Part shown: positions 15,596 through 25,600 of the stretch, in pieces
How positions within the stretch are numbered: position 1 is the stretch's first letter
How the letters are laid out: every line of letters begins with the position of its first letter
Virus record (IMG/VR): IMGVR_UViG_3300003885_000035
Span: 1-39,731 of that record
DNA from: a virus
Strand: one strand, 5' to 3'
DNA length: 39,731 bases
Translations under genes and position numbers: made by a program
The notes under the pieces: generated by a model
What the model saw: the letters and a program-made list of their open reading frames with translations, nothing else
What the model was told of the DNA's origin: nothing
Databases searched by the model: none

Positions 15596-15646
15596 TGTGT
15601 TCTCCTTTTCTCCAATAGTATTAAAAAAATTATTTACATACTAGAG

Positions 15647-16141
15647 TCAATTTTTGATGAACTCCAAAACGACAATTCCTGAAGTGATAGCCGGAGCGGC
15701 CGCTCCATTTATAATATTGATATTTGTTGCGTCTACATTTACTTCGATTTGCAGATTAACAGCAGTAGCACTCGAATAAGGAATAGGCCTATTATCAATT
15801 GTAGCGGTTCGAACAGTTCCATAAATATGTGTAAATGTTGTGGTTGTATTTGCTGCTGTTATGCCATGAGCAATTGTAGAGGTTGCTCCAGCAGCTATTG
15901 CTCCCACAACAAAAACTTTTCGATAAGCAAACCTCTTCTTTTCTGGATCAGTTGCATTGAAAAATTGCTGCCCATTAAGTTGTTCTATGGTTTCAAAGGT
16001 TCCTATTTCTCGCTGATTGATATTTTGAGCTAAAGACGTGTAATTGTCAGTCAAAACAATTAGGCGTTGGGATTCATCTTCGGGAAAAACTTGAGTGGTA
16101 GGAAGAAAGGGGGATTTGGAGTTAGAAGGAAGAAAAGTCAC
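15647..16141 (-). CDS. Conserved podovirus virion protein
   Basis: A 164-residue protein. The N-terminal half is helical (DESQRLIVLTDNYTSLAQNI, REIGTFETIEQLNGQQFF). The C-terminal half is beta-rich (FRYRKVFVVG-like start, GAIAAGATSTIAHGI, RPIPYSSATAVNLQIEV). I recognise the pattern from unnamed structural proteins in environmental phages. It starts at GTG 16141 overlapping the upstream TGA as GTGA, with AAGGA before it. Confidence 0.6.
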   Translation of the reverse strand: MTFLPSNSKSPFLPTTQVFPEDESQRLIVLTDNYTSLAQNINQREIGTFETIEQLNGQQFFNATDPEKKRFAYRKVFVVGAIAAGATSTIAHGITAANTTTTFTHIYGTVRTATIDNRPIPYSSATAVNLQIEVNVDATNINIINGAAAPAITSGIVVLEFIKN

Positions 16142-18681
16142 TGAATGATCCTTACATTATCTGTTAGATAAAAAGTCATAGCATGTAAAATTACATCACT
16201 AGAATTAATTGCCTCCGTCGACATCTGTGCATCATCAAAAGTTAATTGAAGCTGAAAATTCTGAGTAAGAGAGTAAAAAAACACTCGATGCCATATTTTT
16301 TCCTGGTTAGCTTGAAAAGTAAGATGGGAAGGGTCTTCGGGACGAGTTAAAATAATATTGTCCCCTAATAAACCTTCATTGCTAAAAGAGGTGGGATCGT
16401 TGATAGAAATGCTCGAATTTTCGTCAACAAATAAATTTACCGTCACTTCGCCTTCTTCAGTTTTTTCGAAAAAGAAATCAACGAAACCGAGACGAATTTG
16501 AGATCCTACTTCATAATAAGGAGAAAACCTTTTTGTCAAGATATTTACATTATTTAAGACAGTCAATTTGCCCGCTCCTAAATAAGCCGTAGGCGTTCCA
16601 ATGGCAAAGTTTTCAATCGTTCCAGTTTGGAAATTATATTTAGTTAAATCTAGTTGATTATCATTGACTTTAATAACTTTAAAAATACCGCCGTTCATTG
16701 TTTGGGTGTATGCAGCGATAACAGCTGTATCAGCGCCTAAGATTGTGAAATTTGCGGTAAATTCACCAGAATTATAATTTATTGTTCCGGCAACCGCCCC
16801 GGCTAAATCTAAAGTTCCATCTCCATTATCTGTAAAGCTATTGGCTCCTATCGTAATGGTTAAAGATGAAGGGGAAACCGCTTCAATAGGAATATTATCT
16901 AGAAACCCCGTAAATGTTGTTGAAGCATTTAATGCTGTCCCCACTGCTTCGGCAGCAAAAGCCTGTGTATAACCAATCGCTTCTGTTATTTTTACGAACC
17001 TTCCAGATTGCAAGTTATGATTGGGTACGGTGAGTCTGTCTGGAGTGCCAGTAGTAACCAAAGTAATAGACAAAGACACATCATTAAAAATAGAACGATT
17101 AAGTACTTCAACATAACCTTGCTGGTTACCTCCAATTACATCAGGAAACTGCGATTGGATTAACCCACTATTCCATGGATCTGTCCAATCTGCCCAAGAA
17201 GGATAACCAAGAGTAGCCCAAGTTAAATCACTTCCTCTTTGAAAATAGCCAAAACACGTGAAGCTATCATTAAAAATTGAATAGGTTTGATTTATGTAGT
17301 TATAAACTAATATTTTATTTGGAAATGTAGGATTTTCAGCCGAATTCGGAAAACTCCAATAAACCAACTGTTGTTGAAAATTTCTTATTCCATAAACCCT
17401 TTCGACCCCTTCGTTATCATTATTAAAAGAAAATACAATGTCGGGTATTCTTTCATCTATTCTTGCGACATTTACACTATCATCAGATGTAACTCCATAA
17501 TTACCTACAGTAAAAACTCCCCTGTCAAAAGGAACTATGCTAAAAGTTGATTCAGCTCCCAGTTCTGTGTTAATTTGTTGAAGAATAAAAGGAAGAGTTT
17601 CATTTCCCGTATAAATTATTTTCCAGGATGATCTTTCACATTTTATAAGCAATGTATCTTTAATAAATTCTGCAGAGACAATGGCCTCATTAGTAGGAAT
17701 ATCAATGAATCCTCCTCGACCTACAACATCATCAAGCCATCCGTTTACCTGGTCAGTAGGGTCTCCATTTTGAGAAAAACGAATTCTTTGAGGAAAAGCA
17801 GTTGATCCTGCAAGGGTTGCGCCTTCCCATGTGTTCATTGCAAGTAACCGATCTTTATAAGGAATCAATATTAAAGATTGATGAAGTTCATTTGCCCCAT
17901 TTATTATCGGCAAAAAGTTGGTCCAGGCAACTCCATCGTAATATCTTATAGGATCTCCGGTGGGTCCTGAAAAATTAGTTGCCCAGAAGATATCACCATT
18001 ACCATTTTGATAATAATTTGTTGTCCAAAAGAAGTCAGAATTTGAACCGGACCATATAGTGCCAGCAAGCAATTCTATAAATTGGCCACCAGAAAATTGA
18101 TATGCATAAATCGTATCAAAAGCAATTAATTGTTCGTTGTTTATCAGGGTTGAGCTTTCTCTAGTCCTTAATCCCATGACAGGAAGTGCCGGACAGTATT
18201 GCACATCTCCTTCGACTACCAATGCAGCTCCAGGGGAAACTGTAAACGTTATCGTAACAGCGCCAGTAGAACTAACATAATTGATAACCCCTGCTCCGGT
18301 GAAAGGGCCGGAAATATGAGTGAGGACTCCGTCTGTAACGTTGTCACGGTAAATTGTTTCATTTGGATTTCCTACGTCTATTGTTATTGTTACTGAGCCC
18401 GGAATAATTTCAGCATCAGGCTCGTTAGCCCGGAACGTGTTTAAAATATCTGAATCTGTATAAGTCGCTGTGCCATCTGTTGCATCCATTGCAAGAGCTG
18501 TAACAGATCGACACAATCTTCCTAGGTTCTCAAATCCTAAGCGCCGCTTAATTCTCCCTCTCCAGGCATATGCGTCTTCCAGCTCTGGAAAGGCCTTTTC
18601 AGGAATTAGAAAAGATTCTTTAGAATTATCTAAACCAGAATCATTTTCAAAACTAGAAATATAAAAAGGTTTGTAAGGCAT
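16138..18681 (-). CDS. Large tail nozzle / stabilisation-like protein
   Basis: An 847-residue protein, the largest in the window. The start (KPFYISSFENDSGLDNSKES, AYAWRGRIKRRLGFENLGRL) is common to phage proteins that describe a beta-propeller-like tail hub. Repeated blocks follow, such as QLIAFDTIYAYQFSGGQF and KDTLLIKCERSSWKIIYTGN. Size, order after the head-tail genes and composition suggest the tail nozzle (compare P22 gp10 or T7 gp12). The function is inferred from these. It is coupled to the gene before it by TAATG. Confidence 0.6.
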   Translation of the reverse strand: MPYKPFYISSFENDSGLDNSKESFLIPEKAFPELEDAYAWRGRIKRRLGFENLGRLCRSVTALAMDATDGTATYTDSDILNTFRANEPDAEIIPGSVTITIDVGNPNETIYRDNVTDGVLTHISGPFTGAGVINYVSSTGAVTITFTVSPGAALVVEGDVQYCPALPVMGLRTRESSTLINNEQLIAFDTIYAYQFSGGQFIELLAGTIWSGSNSDFFWTTNYYQNGNGDIFWATNFSGPTGDPIRYYDGVAWTNFLPIINGANELHQSLILIPYKDRLLAMNTWEGATLAGSTAFPQRIRFSQNGDPTDQVNGWLDDVVGRGGFIDIPTNEAIVSAEFIKDTLLIKCERSSWKIIYTGNETLPFILQQINTELGAESTFSIVPFDRGVFTVGNYGVTSDDSVNVARIDERIPDIVFSFNNDNEGVERVYGIRNFQQQLVYWSFPNSAENPTFPNKILVYNYINQTYSIFNDSFTCFGYFQRGSDLTWATLGYPSWADWTDPWNSGLIQSQFPDVIGGNQQGYVEVLNRSIFNDVSLSITLVTTGTPDRLTVPNHNLQSGRFVKITEAIGYTQAFAAEAVGTALNASTTFTGFLDNIPIEAVSPSSLTITIGANSFTDNGDGTLDLAGAVAGTINYNSGEFTANFTILGADTAVIAAYTQTMNGGIFKVIKVNDNQLDLTKYNFQTGTIENFAIGTPTAYLGAGKLTVLNNVNILTKRFSPYYEVGSQIRLGFVDFFFEKTEEGEVTVNLFVDENSSISINDPTSFSNEGLLGDNIILTRPEDPSHLTFQANQEKIWHRVFFYSLTQNFQLQLTFDDAQMSTEAINSSDVILHAMTFYLTDNVRIIQ

Positions 18682-19244
18682 TAATTTCCTATTGCCATAT
18701 AATGTACAGCATCATTACCCCCGGTACTTGTTTTAATTGTAAAACCAGCAGTGGTAAGAGCGGTAAAATATGTAGCGGTATTTGAAGTGCCATTGCGCCT
18801 TTCAGCCATAGTAAGAGCAAAAACTGCAGTTGGGAAGGCCCCTCCTGCAAAAACAACAACAGTTCCATCTGCAGTAACTAAACTGACTCCCCATTTAAGA
18901 ATTAAGCCCCCAGGAAGAAAGGTTGATCCAGATGTGGCAGAAGTAGGATCTGCTCCACTAAGCTGAATTACAGTTCCATTGCTTTCCTGTCTCATATAGA
19001 GTCGAGTATTGCCACCATCATCTTTAGAATAAATTGCAGCTTCGTTTGCTGCTGTAGCTGGGTCTGCTGCCAATTCAATATATGTACTTTGATCATGTTT
19101 ACCGCGATTAGCGGCTGTGGTATCGTTAAAAGGTACATGATCTACATCGAAGACTGTATTTAATTGCTGGAAATTTGTTAAAATCTCTCCCTGAGACTGA
19201 GATGGGATATCTCCGCTCTGTGGAATATTTGGATTAAATGTGAT
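18681..19244 (-). CDS. Tail fibre-like protein with a probable ATC start
   Basis: A 187-residue protein if read from 19244. AAAGGAGG lies 5 bases before ATC 19244, and the frame is open from there: ITFNPNIPQSGDIPSQSQGE, then ILTNFQQLNTVFDVDHVPFN, then the beta-rich C-terminal domain (LILKWGVSLVTADGTVVVF, AFPTAVFALTM) seen at the ends of fibre proteins. The nearest common start, TTG 19073, would cut away this conserved-looking N-terminus and has no ribosome site. No ATG, GTG or TTG fits the strong site, so an isoleucine codon is the best start unless the base call is wrong. Confidence 0.6.
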   Translation of the reverse strand: MTFNPNIPQSGDIPSQSQGEILTNFQQLNTVFDVDHVPFNDTTAANRGKHDQSTYIELAADPATAANEAAIYSKDDGGNTRLYMRQESNGTVIQLSGADPTSATSGSTFLPGGLILKWGVSLVTADGTVVVFAGGAFPTAVFALTMAERRNGTSNTATYFTALTTAGFTIKTSTGGNDAVHYMAIGN

Positions 19245-19370
19245 GGGAGCCTCCTTTCACTAAAACGTGATCTCAAAAAAAGTTTATATATATCCTTTAT
19301 ATATCATTTGGTAAGATATAGCGAAAGAACAAGTGAAAAAGATTTTTGAGCATTCAACAACGGAGAAAAA

Positions 19371-19580
19371 ATGAGTAATATAATTAATTGGATCCCCGTA
19401 ATCGAATTGGCCGTGTTAGCATTTACCACTCTTGGGACAACAATCACACTTTATTTGCACAGTGAATCTAAAATGCAGAGAATCGCAGAAAAAAGTAACG
19501 AAATTCATATGTCGATTTTGGAAGAAATGCGGGATTTTCATGGGAGACTATGTGCAATTGAAGAGAGGAATAAGAAGTGA
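19371..19580 (+). CDS. Small membrane protein with coil
   Basis: A 69-residue protein on a two-gene rightward island. It has one transmembrane helix (PVIELAVLAFTTLGTTITLY) and a helical tail ending GRLCAIEERNKK, which recalls the RL-x-R-L-E-G motif of the array at 11174-12521. CGGAGA precedes the ATG. It could be a holin or accessory membrane protein. It is coupled to the next gene by GTGA. Confidence 0.65.
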   Translation: MSNIINWIPVIELAVLAFTTLGTTITLYLHSESKMQRIAEKSNEIHMSILEEMRDFHGRLCAIEERNKK

Positions 19581-19729
19581 AAAGGATTCAATGGATTGTT
19601 TTAATTTTATTGTTTACATCTTTGTTTTCTTATATTTGCTTTTTGCATGTTAAGGTTAAAGATTTAGAAGAATATTGTGAATACTTAGACGAACAAAAAG
19701 TAGATAACCCTACCTATGATCAATCTTAG
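19577..19729 (+). CDS. 50-residue membrane-anchored peptide
   Basis: It starts at GTG 19577, overlapping the upstream stop (GTGA). The product has a basic N-terminus, a membrane helix (WIVLILLFTSLFSYICFL) and an acidic tail (KDLEEYCEYLDEQKV). The topology would suit an i-spanin or pinholin-like partner of the preceding protein. It ends in convergent 4-bp overlap with the adaptor gene. Confidence 0.55.
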   Translation: MKRIQWIVLILLFTSLFSYICFLHVKVKDLEEYCEYLDEQKVDNPTYDQS

Positions 19730-20796
19730 GTACCACCAAAAAGATTGCCAAATGGATATTGATTTAGTTGCGTTTGTTCAGTGAAAATTGTAGCAGTGCG
19801 TTCACTTGTATACTGCATGATCGTTCTTCTAAGAATTAACTTCATTTGTTCGTCAAGAAGGATCTGAAATTTTTGCAAATCCTCAAAATTAGCATTATCT
19901 GCAAATATTTTGCATGCCGCGCCATATGCAAGGGTTTGCCACCAAGATGCCAATTGCGGATCATCAGTTGAATTGGCTAAGGCAGTCGGATATTTATAGA
20001 CTTCAAATGATACGGTATATGCCTGATCAGGAATCGGGTAAACGATAAACTGGTCTTCAAAAAACATTACTTGCTGAGGACGCGAGGCTACATAAGGAAT
20101 ATATTGAGCGTTGATGTCATTTCCAACAGGAATAGCTGATGCAAATGTGTTTAGAGAAAAAGCTCCAGTTATGTAGTTTATTGTTCCTCGGGCTGAGGCG
20201 GGATCGGTTGTTGTATCTGTAGAATCGAAAAGATTTCCTTGTCCGTCGTCGACTAAAGTTATGGAAGGCGCTATTCCGCTCGTGGCATCCGGAGCTCCAA
20301 GTCCAGAAAAAATCACGTTCCATTTCAAAAATTGGGCCTCTATATCGTTTCCCGCTATTGTACTATCTGAATACGAGCCAGGTGGATTTGGCTTGAATCC
20401 CGGTATAATAGGAAGCTGTGTCAAAGTACCGGTATAGGGCCCAGTAGATCCATCGCCTGTTGCAACAGTTTGTTGCAGAAAATTAAGCTGAGGATTATTT
20501 CGGAAATAATTCTCCCGAGATTGTGTCATATAGGTTCGATATCCAGCTATAAAAACCGGAGGCATATTAGTAAGATATGTGTCTGTTGGAAAATCATAAA
20601 CGGGAATATTTGCAGTAGTAGTAAATTCAAAATTTACGAGCAAACTTTCCATCTTTAAATGTTGAGGAAGATCAAATCGATAAAAAGTATTTACATAATT
20701 GTCAATTTCTGCATCTGTTATTTGTGCCGCAGATGGTCTCCCAGTAATTCTACGAACTTTTTGTCGTATATCAGCTAAAGTTGAGGGGAAAGACAT
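19726..20796 (-). CDS. Head-tail adaptor protein
   Basis: A 356-residue protein. The helical start (STLADIRQKVRRITGRPSAA, ITDAEIDNYVNTFY) fits head-completion adaptors of podoviruses (gp4/gateway type). A long beta-rich insert (about residues 105-230) precedes a C-terminal part with VSFEVYKYPTALANS and SWWQTLAYGAACKIFADNAN, where the helical fold resumes. It lies directly after the head genes and before the large tail protein. The assignment is by pattern and order. Confidence 0.6.
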   Translation of the reverse strand: MSFPSTLADIRQKVRRITGRPSAAQITDAEIDNYVNTFYRFDLPQHLKMESLLVNFEFTTTANIPVYDFPTDTYLTNMPPVFIAGYRTYMTQSRENYFRNNPQLNFLQQTVATGDGSTGPYTGTLTQLPIIPGFKPNPPGSYSDSTIAGNDIEAQFLKWNVIFSGLGAPDATSGIAPSITLVDDGQGNLFDSTDTTTDPASARGTINYITGAFSLNTFASAIPVGNDINAQYIPYVASRPQQVMFFEDQFIVYPIPDQAYTVSFEVYKYPTALANSTDDPQLASWWQTLAYGAACKIFADNANFEDLQKFQILLDEQMKLILRRTIMQYTSERTATIFTEQTQLNQYPFGNLFGGT

Positions 20797-20798
20797 AT

Positions 20799-21143
20799 TT
20801 ATTGCTCCGGAGTAATATTATCATTATTTTTCACGCTCTGTGAGAGTAGAGAGCCTTGTTCGGCAACTGGTATGACCTGTGGGGTCTGCACTGTCCCTAC
20901 GGGGTTAAAAACATCGAAATTTGAGGTATCCACATCAATTGAAAAAGAGGTAGCATTTATTTCAGTAATTTTTACTATTTTATCCTTCAACTGGTTCATC
21001 CCTACATTTAAAGGAAAGAAAAAACGCACGAATAATCCAGTTTCGTATCCATGCGCTTGTGTTGTTGTAACTACACCAGGATTAGCCTGAGTAATTGCAG
21101 AAACTGTTTGGCGGTTAGGAATAAAAAAATTATTAATAGTCAC
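20799..21143 (-). CDS. FCCH-like head protein, short
   Basis: A 114-residue protein with the beta-pattern ITQANPGVVTTTQAHGYETG, then LVRFFFPLNVGMNQLKDKIV, then ITEINATSFSIDVDTSNFD. This is the segment found in phage proteins annotated with the ubiquitin-activating E1 FCCH domain, and it matches the larger gene at 21670. Probably a head-surface or head-tail protein. It starts at GTG 21143 in TAGTG overlap with the upstream gene. Confidence 0.6.
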   Translation of the reverse strand: MTINNFFIPNRQTVSAITQANPGVVTTTQAHGYETGLFVRFFFPLNVGMNQLKDKIVKITEINATSFSIDVDTSNFDVFNPVGTVQTPQVIPVAEQGSLLSQSVKNNDNITPEQ

Positions 21144-21664
21144 TACCTGCCTGGGTTAAACTCCAAAGATTCAAATCCATATCTCTGTTTTCGTTTTGCG
21201 ATTCCAACAACAGAAACAGGAACTCCTCCTTCTCCCAAAGTACTTTCAGGAGCAGATTTACCGGCATCCCATTTGAATCCGTGTATAGGATAAGAGCACG
21301 ATCCAATTTTTCCATCTATAGCCTTTGCTGTTACATCAATTCCATTGAGCCATCTAGCGACCCAAAGAGGAACTTTATATGTTTCCCCATCTTGAAATGT
21401 TTGAGAAAAAACTGGGTGTCCAGGATATTTTCCTCCTGTAAAAGGCAGTTGTCCTCCGGGACTTTCATAATTTTTGAAACGGCCTGTAACCAACTTGGCC
21501 TCTTCGTCCATAAATCGTTTTAATTCTGGGCTCATCCTTCCTTTTGACTCTCCTAACACTTCTGCGTTAGCAGGGGTTACAGATTTTGCTATTCCTTTAA
21601 CTGTTGGCATTTTTCCTCGCATGTTAAATAGGGGGCTGACTGAGTCGTCCCAATTAACCCCCAT
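21143..21664 (-). CDS. Conserved structural protein near the head genes
   Basis: A 173-residue protein. After a 65-residue helical N-terminus comes a conserved-looking region: FTGGKYPGHPVFSQTFQDGE, then YKVPLWVARWLNGIDVTAK. Similar KYPG...DG-x-x-Y...VAR-LN proteins lie between capsid and adaptor genes in N4-gp56-type phages. The function is unknown. ATG 21664 lacks a clear ribosome site; ATG 21610, after GCGAGG, is an alternative. Confidence 0.55.
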   Translation of the reverse strand: MGVNWDDSVSPLFNMRGKMPTVKGIAKSVTPANAEVLGESKGRMSPELKRFMDEEAKLVTGRFKNYESPGGQLPFTGGKYPGHPVFSQTFQDGETYKVPLWVARWLNGIDVTAKAIDGKIGSCSYPIHGFKWDAGKSAPESTLGEGGVPVSVVGIAKRKQRYGFESLEFNPGR

Positions 21665-21669
21665 GGTTT

Positions 21670-22641
21670 TTAAATAGCCACTCCTCTACGAGCTACCCAT
21701 TGGTAAAGAACACCAGTTGTTTGAACTGTTGTGCCAATTTGTACCCCTCTAAAGGCTTGGTTGTCTGTTGCGTCACCTAAATTATTCGCATAGGTGTCGT
21801 TTGCAGTTTCCCCTACAGGAATTACCTGTGGGAATTCAACGCCTGCTCCTGCAGTAGCTGAACTTGGATATGCAAACGCTGTAAATGCAGCACTATTAAT
21901 ATCAACGGTTATTGTATTAGTAGTAGTATTCACAGCAGTGATGTTTCCAAGAAGGTTGTCCATTTCGATCATTCCCCAATCACTTGGAACTTTAAAGCGA
22001 ACGGCTTGGCCAGCAGTAAACCCATGTGTTACTGAAAGCGTTATAACAGCGCTCGCTGCAGCTGTAATAGCTGTAATCACTCTATTTCTAGGATAGAAAC
22101 GAGGGTCGAAAGGGACTCTTCTGATTGTACCAGCTGTACCGGCTGAACCAGGAGCTGTTCCCATAAACGCTAAGTTGAACGTTGTATTAGCTACAATCGT
22201 GTCGATTGTATAATCTATCCCAGCTACCTGGAGTGCTCCAGTTGTACCAAAAAGACGTACAACATCATTTGCAGAAAGTCCTGCAGTAGATGTTAGGGAT
22301 ACGATTGATGGAGAAGCATTGGATACCGCTGTAATAGTGCTATTAGCAGCGCCTAAAGCTTCAGACGCACTGTCATCAACAAACGTAAAACCGCCTGTTG
22401 CTGTAGTAACTTCCAGCGCGTTAGTGGCAGCTCCATTGGTTTTGGGGTTATAATAAGCAGACCCCGCAGCCATTGACGAAGTCCCTGTAGCACGCATTAC
22501 ATTTGTATTTGCTGCTGCAGAACCGATATCAGTGATGTTAACCATCTCAAATTCAGTGTAACCTGATGGTAGAGTAATATTTTCAATTACTCCTGTTGAA
22601 GTAAATGTGCCAGTTATTTGGGCACTAATTGGTGTACTCAT
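21670..22641 (-). CDS. FCCH-domain head protein
   Basis: A 323-residue beta-rich protein. It has two related segments: IVSLTSTAGLSANDVVRLFG and VITLSVTHGFTAGQAVRFKV followed by TAVNTTTNTITVDINSAAF. The second is the pattern of phage proteins named for the E1 FCCH domain; the name reflects fold similarity only and does not imply ubiquitin chemistry. It lies right after the capsid gene with a strong AAGGAGG site, so it is a likely decoration or head protein, presumably abundant. Confidence 0.65.
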   Translation of the reverse strand: MSTPISAQITGTFTSTGVIENITLPSGYTEFEMVNITDIGSAAANTNVMRATGTSSMAAGSAYYNPKTNGAATNALEVTTATGGFTFVDDSASEALGAANSTITAVSNASPSIVSLTSTAGLSANDVVRLFGTTGALQVAGIDYTIDTIVANTTFNLAFMGTAPGSAGTAGTIRRVPFDPRFYPRNRVITAITAAASAVITLSVTHGFTAGQAVRFKVPSDWGMIEMDNLLGNITAVNTTTNTITVDINSAAFTAFAYPSSATAGAGVEFPQVIPVGETANDTYANNLGDATDNQAFRGVQIGTTVQTTGVLYQWVARRGVAI

Positions 22642-22654
22642 CTTTTTTGCCTCC

Positions 22655-25600
22655 TTATGCTAGCGTACAACGCAGGTTAAAGACCCATTGGTCGTTCAAG
22701 ATACGTGGTACTTCAGCGAATTTATATCCCACTGATGCGTTCAGAGCTAAAGGTCCATCATAAATTGGTGGACGATAGATGAATTGAGAACTGTATCCAT
22801 CTTGTTCAATAGCGGCAAAAGCTTCGCGGCCACAAACAAAAATGTTGTATACAGTTGCACCTAAAAGAGAGGCATTCGCAGTTGTTGATCCAATACTAGA
22901 TAGTAAGAATCTAATGTTGGCTACAGTTCCCCATTCAGCATCTAATGTAGACTGTTGATTAGGCATTCTGTTACTTTCGGTTTCTACACCTACTGACCAC
23001 TTATGTGGCGGGGAAACCTCTTCGGATCTCCCTCTGCATGTTTCCATGCAGATCAGACTATGGCATACCGAGGAGCTTATCCTCAGTCCATCGAATTTAG
23101 TCGTTGCAGGTAATTGTTTAGTCTTGTAAAATGGAACCTTACAAAACATTTGTGAGTATTTATGAGATATTTTGCTGGGCTCTTCGATGCTGAGGGATAT
23201 GTTTCCCTTGTTCCTACAGGACATTTTAGAATTGGAATTGAAATTACTCATTCCCCAATCATCGAATCCTTGCAATCTTTCCTGGGAGGAAAGATTTATG
23301 AACATAAAAGGAATAACAAAAAAAGAAGCTGGGAATGGGCGATAGTGACCAATACCAAAGAAATGTTTAATTTTATTGAACATATCCTTCCTTTTACTGT
23401 TATAAAAACTCCTCAACTTCAAAGAATTAAAGATTATTTGGAACTCCCCAGAAAAATGAGAAAAGAGTCCCGAAAAGAGATCTCCCATCAATTGGCTAAT
23501 CTTAAAATTCCTTTGCCGCTCACCAAAAGCCATTTTGATTTCTCTCCCTCTATAATTCCTGATAATTCTTTTTATGAATGGCTCGCAGGATTTTTGGATG
23601 GAGATGGGAACCTTTGTATTTATGAATATAAAGGAACTTCTGGCAATCAAATTTTTAATTCCTGGATAGGAATTTTTAATACCCATGGAGAAGCTATTCA
23701 TTTTGTTCAACAAAGAATAAATGGAAGCATTTCTCAATATAAAGGATGCAAATATCCCGTTTGGAAATGGGTATGTAGACAAAAAGACTCGTTTAATTTG
23801 TGCGAAAAACTTCTCCCCTTTCTTGTTATAAAGAAAGAGCAATGCAAACTTATGATTGAGTACTTTCGAATAAAAGAATTCAAAACAAGAGAGCAGTCTT
23901 ATTCTTTCGATGATATCAACAAAATTAGAGAAATTATTTGTCAAATTAAACATTTAAACTCACTTTAACAATCTTCCTTCAAGTTGCCATGGGCTATGCA
24001 GCCTTTAGGTGTCCTTGATAATTATCGACGGTTTTAGAACTACCACTATTGAAATAGTTCCACTTTTGTCATTCTGTTACTTTCGGCTTCTACACCTACT
24101 GACCTAGTTCCCTAGGCGGGAAAAGCGCTTCAACTCTTCCTCCATGATTTCATTTATATTCATGGTTCGGACTGTTGCATCGTCTATTAGACGTTTTCTC
24201 GCTCAGTCTCTCAGGCTGCTTTCGCTTGCCCCTCGTCGCCCCATCGGGTTTCCGAGTCAATCAGAGAAAATTTTACATTCACACTATTGTTTATGAATCC
24301 TGCTACATTGTCTAATTGACCAATGAGATCTGTGTTTCCCAATCCGAAATATGCATCTCTGACTGGAGCGGTTCCGAATTTATCTTCCCCTTCGACTCCT
24401 GACAAAAAGCTATACGCATTGTTGCCGCGTAAAGTGCGAACGACTACATCCACATCTGAACGAGTAATCTCTGTTGGGTTGTCACCGTTTGTTCCACCAA
24501 CACAGTTGATGAATGAGGCTGTAGAAGAGAGCATATCTCTCATCAACTGGTCCTCTGTTTGCCTGCTATCTGTTACTTTTATGACCATAGGAACTAATAA
24601 TAGCCCCATGGCGGAGAGTCTTGTTATTCCTCTCTCCCATAGTTTCCTATAGGGTCGGACTATCGCATATGCCTGTTTTTTAGCATCTTGATCGCTTAGT
24701 CTCTGCGGGTCTTGACATTTATTCAGTTTGTCTGTAACATGTATATCATGCCTACAGAATTTGCTTACCTTGCTGGATATATAGATGGAGATGGATGTTT
24801 TTATTTGGGTACTACTCTTCAAAAAAATAAAGAAATAATTGTTTTTGAATATAGTATCCAAGTTCTTTCCGTCGAAAGAGAAAACCTTGAAAGCTTTCTT
24901 CCCTACGGAGGCTATATTTCTGAAAAGCCCACAAGACCGGGACATAAGACCCCTTATTGCTGGGTTCTCAAATCGTGCGCTGACTTTTGCACTAAAATAG
25001 CCAATTTTTTGATTGATAAAGAATTTCAATGCACTCAGGTGCTGACTCTTATTCAATCTATCCGTCAATCTAATTTCCAGAAGGTTGGCAATCAAACCTA
25101 TGAACACCGTCTTGAAATTATTAACAATAACCGGAGAAATAAAATGAGTGATTTGGTCACCAAAGAAAATATCGAAAGAATTAAGAATATTGGACCATCC
25201 ATAACCCCTTCCGAAGCCGACTTTGCTTATTTGGCTGGTCTTATTGAGTCCGAAGGAACATTTAGAATAAAGTCCTGGAAACCAAAAAATAGACCCAACA
25301 AAGTTTATAATTCTTCTTTGGAAATTGGAAACACTCGTTTCCCAATCTTTCCATGGTTGATGGATAGACTTGGGGGAAATATTTCTTTCTCTGATAAAAC
25401 CCAACGGAAGAGAGCTGTTGCTATTTGGTCTCTTCAATCTGAGTCTCTTTTTAAAGTTATTGAAAAAATTCATCCTTTTCTTCGCACTAGGAAGAAAAAG
25501 GTTTGTGAGTTGCTTATGGAGTTCCAAAAGACTATTTTGGACAACGGTGGAGATCGTCATTCTTTGATTTTCAAAGAAAGGATGACTTCCATTTTGGCCA

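Noticed and set aside
19432-19653. 73-residue rightward ORF with Cys and Phe-rich end
   Set aside because: Out-of-frame reading across two coupled genes at 19371 and 19577, both of which have better starts.
24054-24080. Alternative 3' splice sites in GTAACAGAATG (after AAAG or ACAG)
   Set aside because: They give frames with a stop or a non-family sequence. Cutting after the final G fits all three introns and restores the capsid protein.
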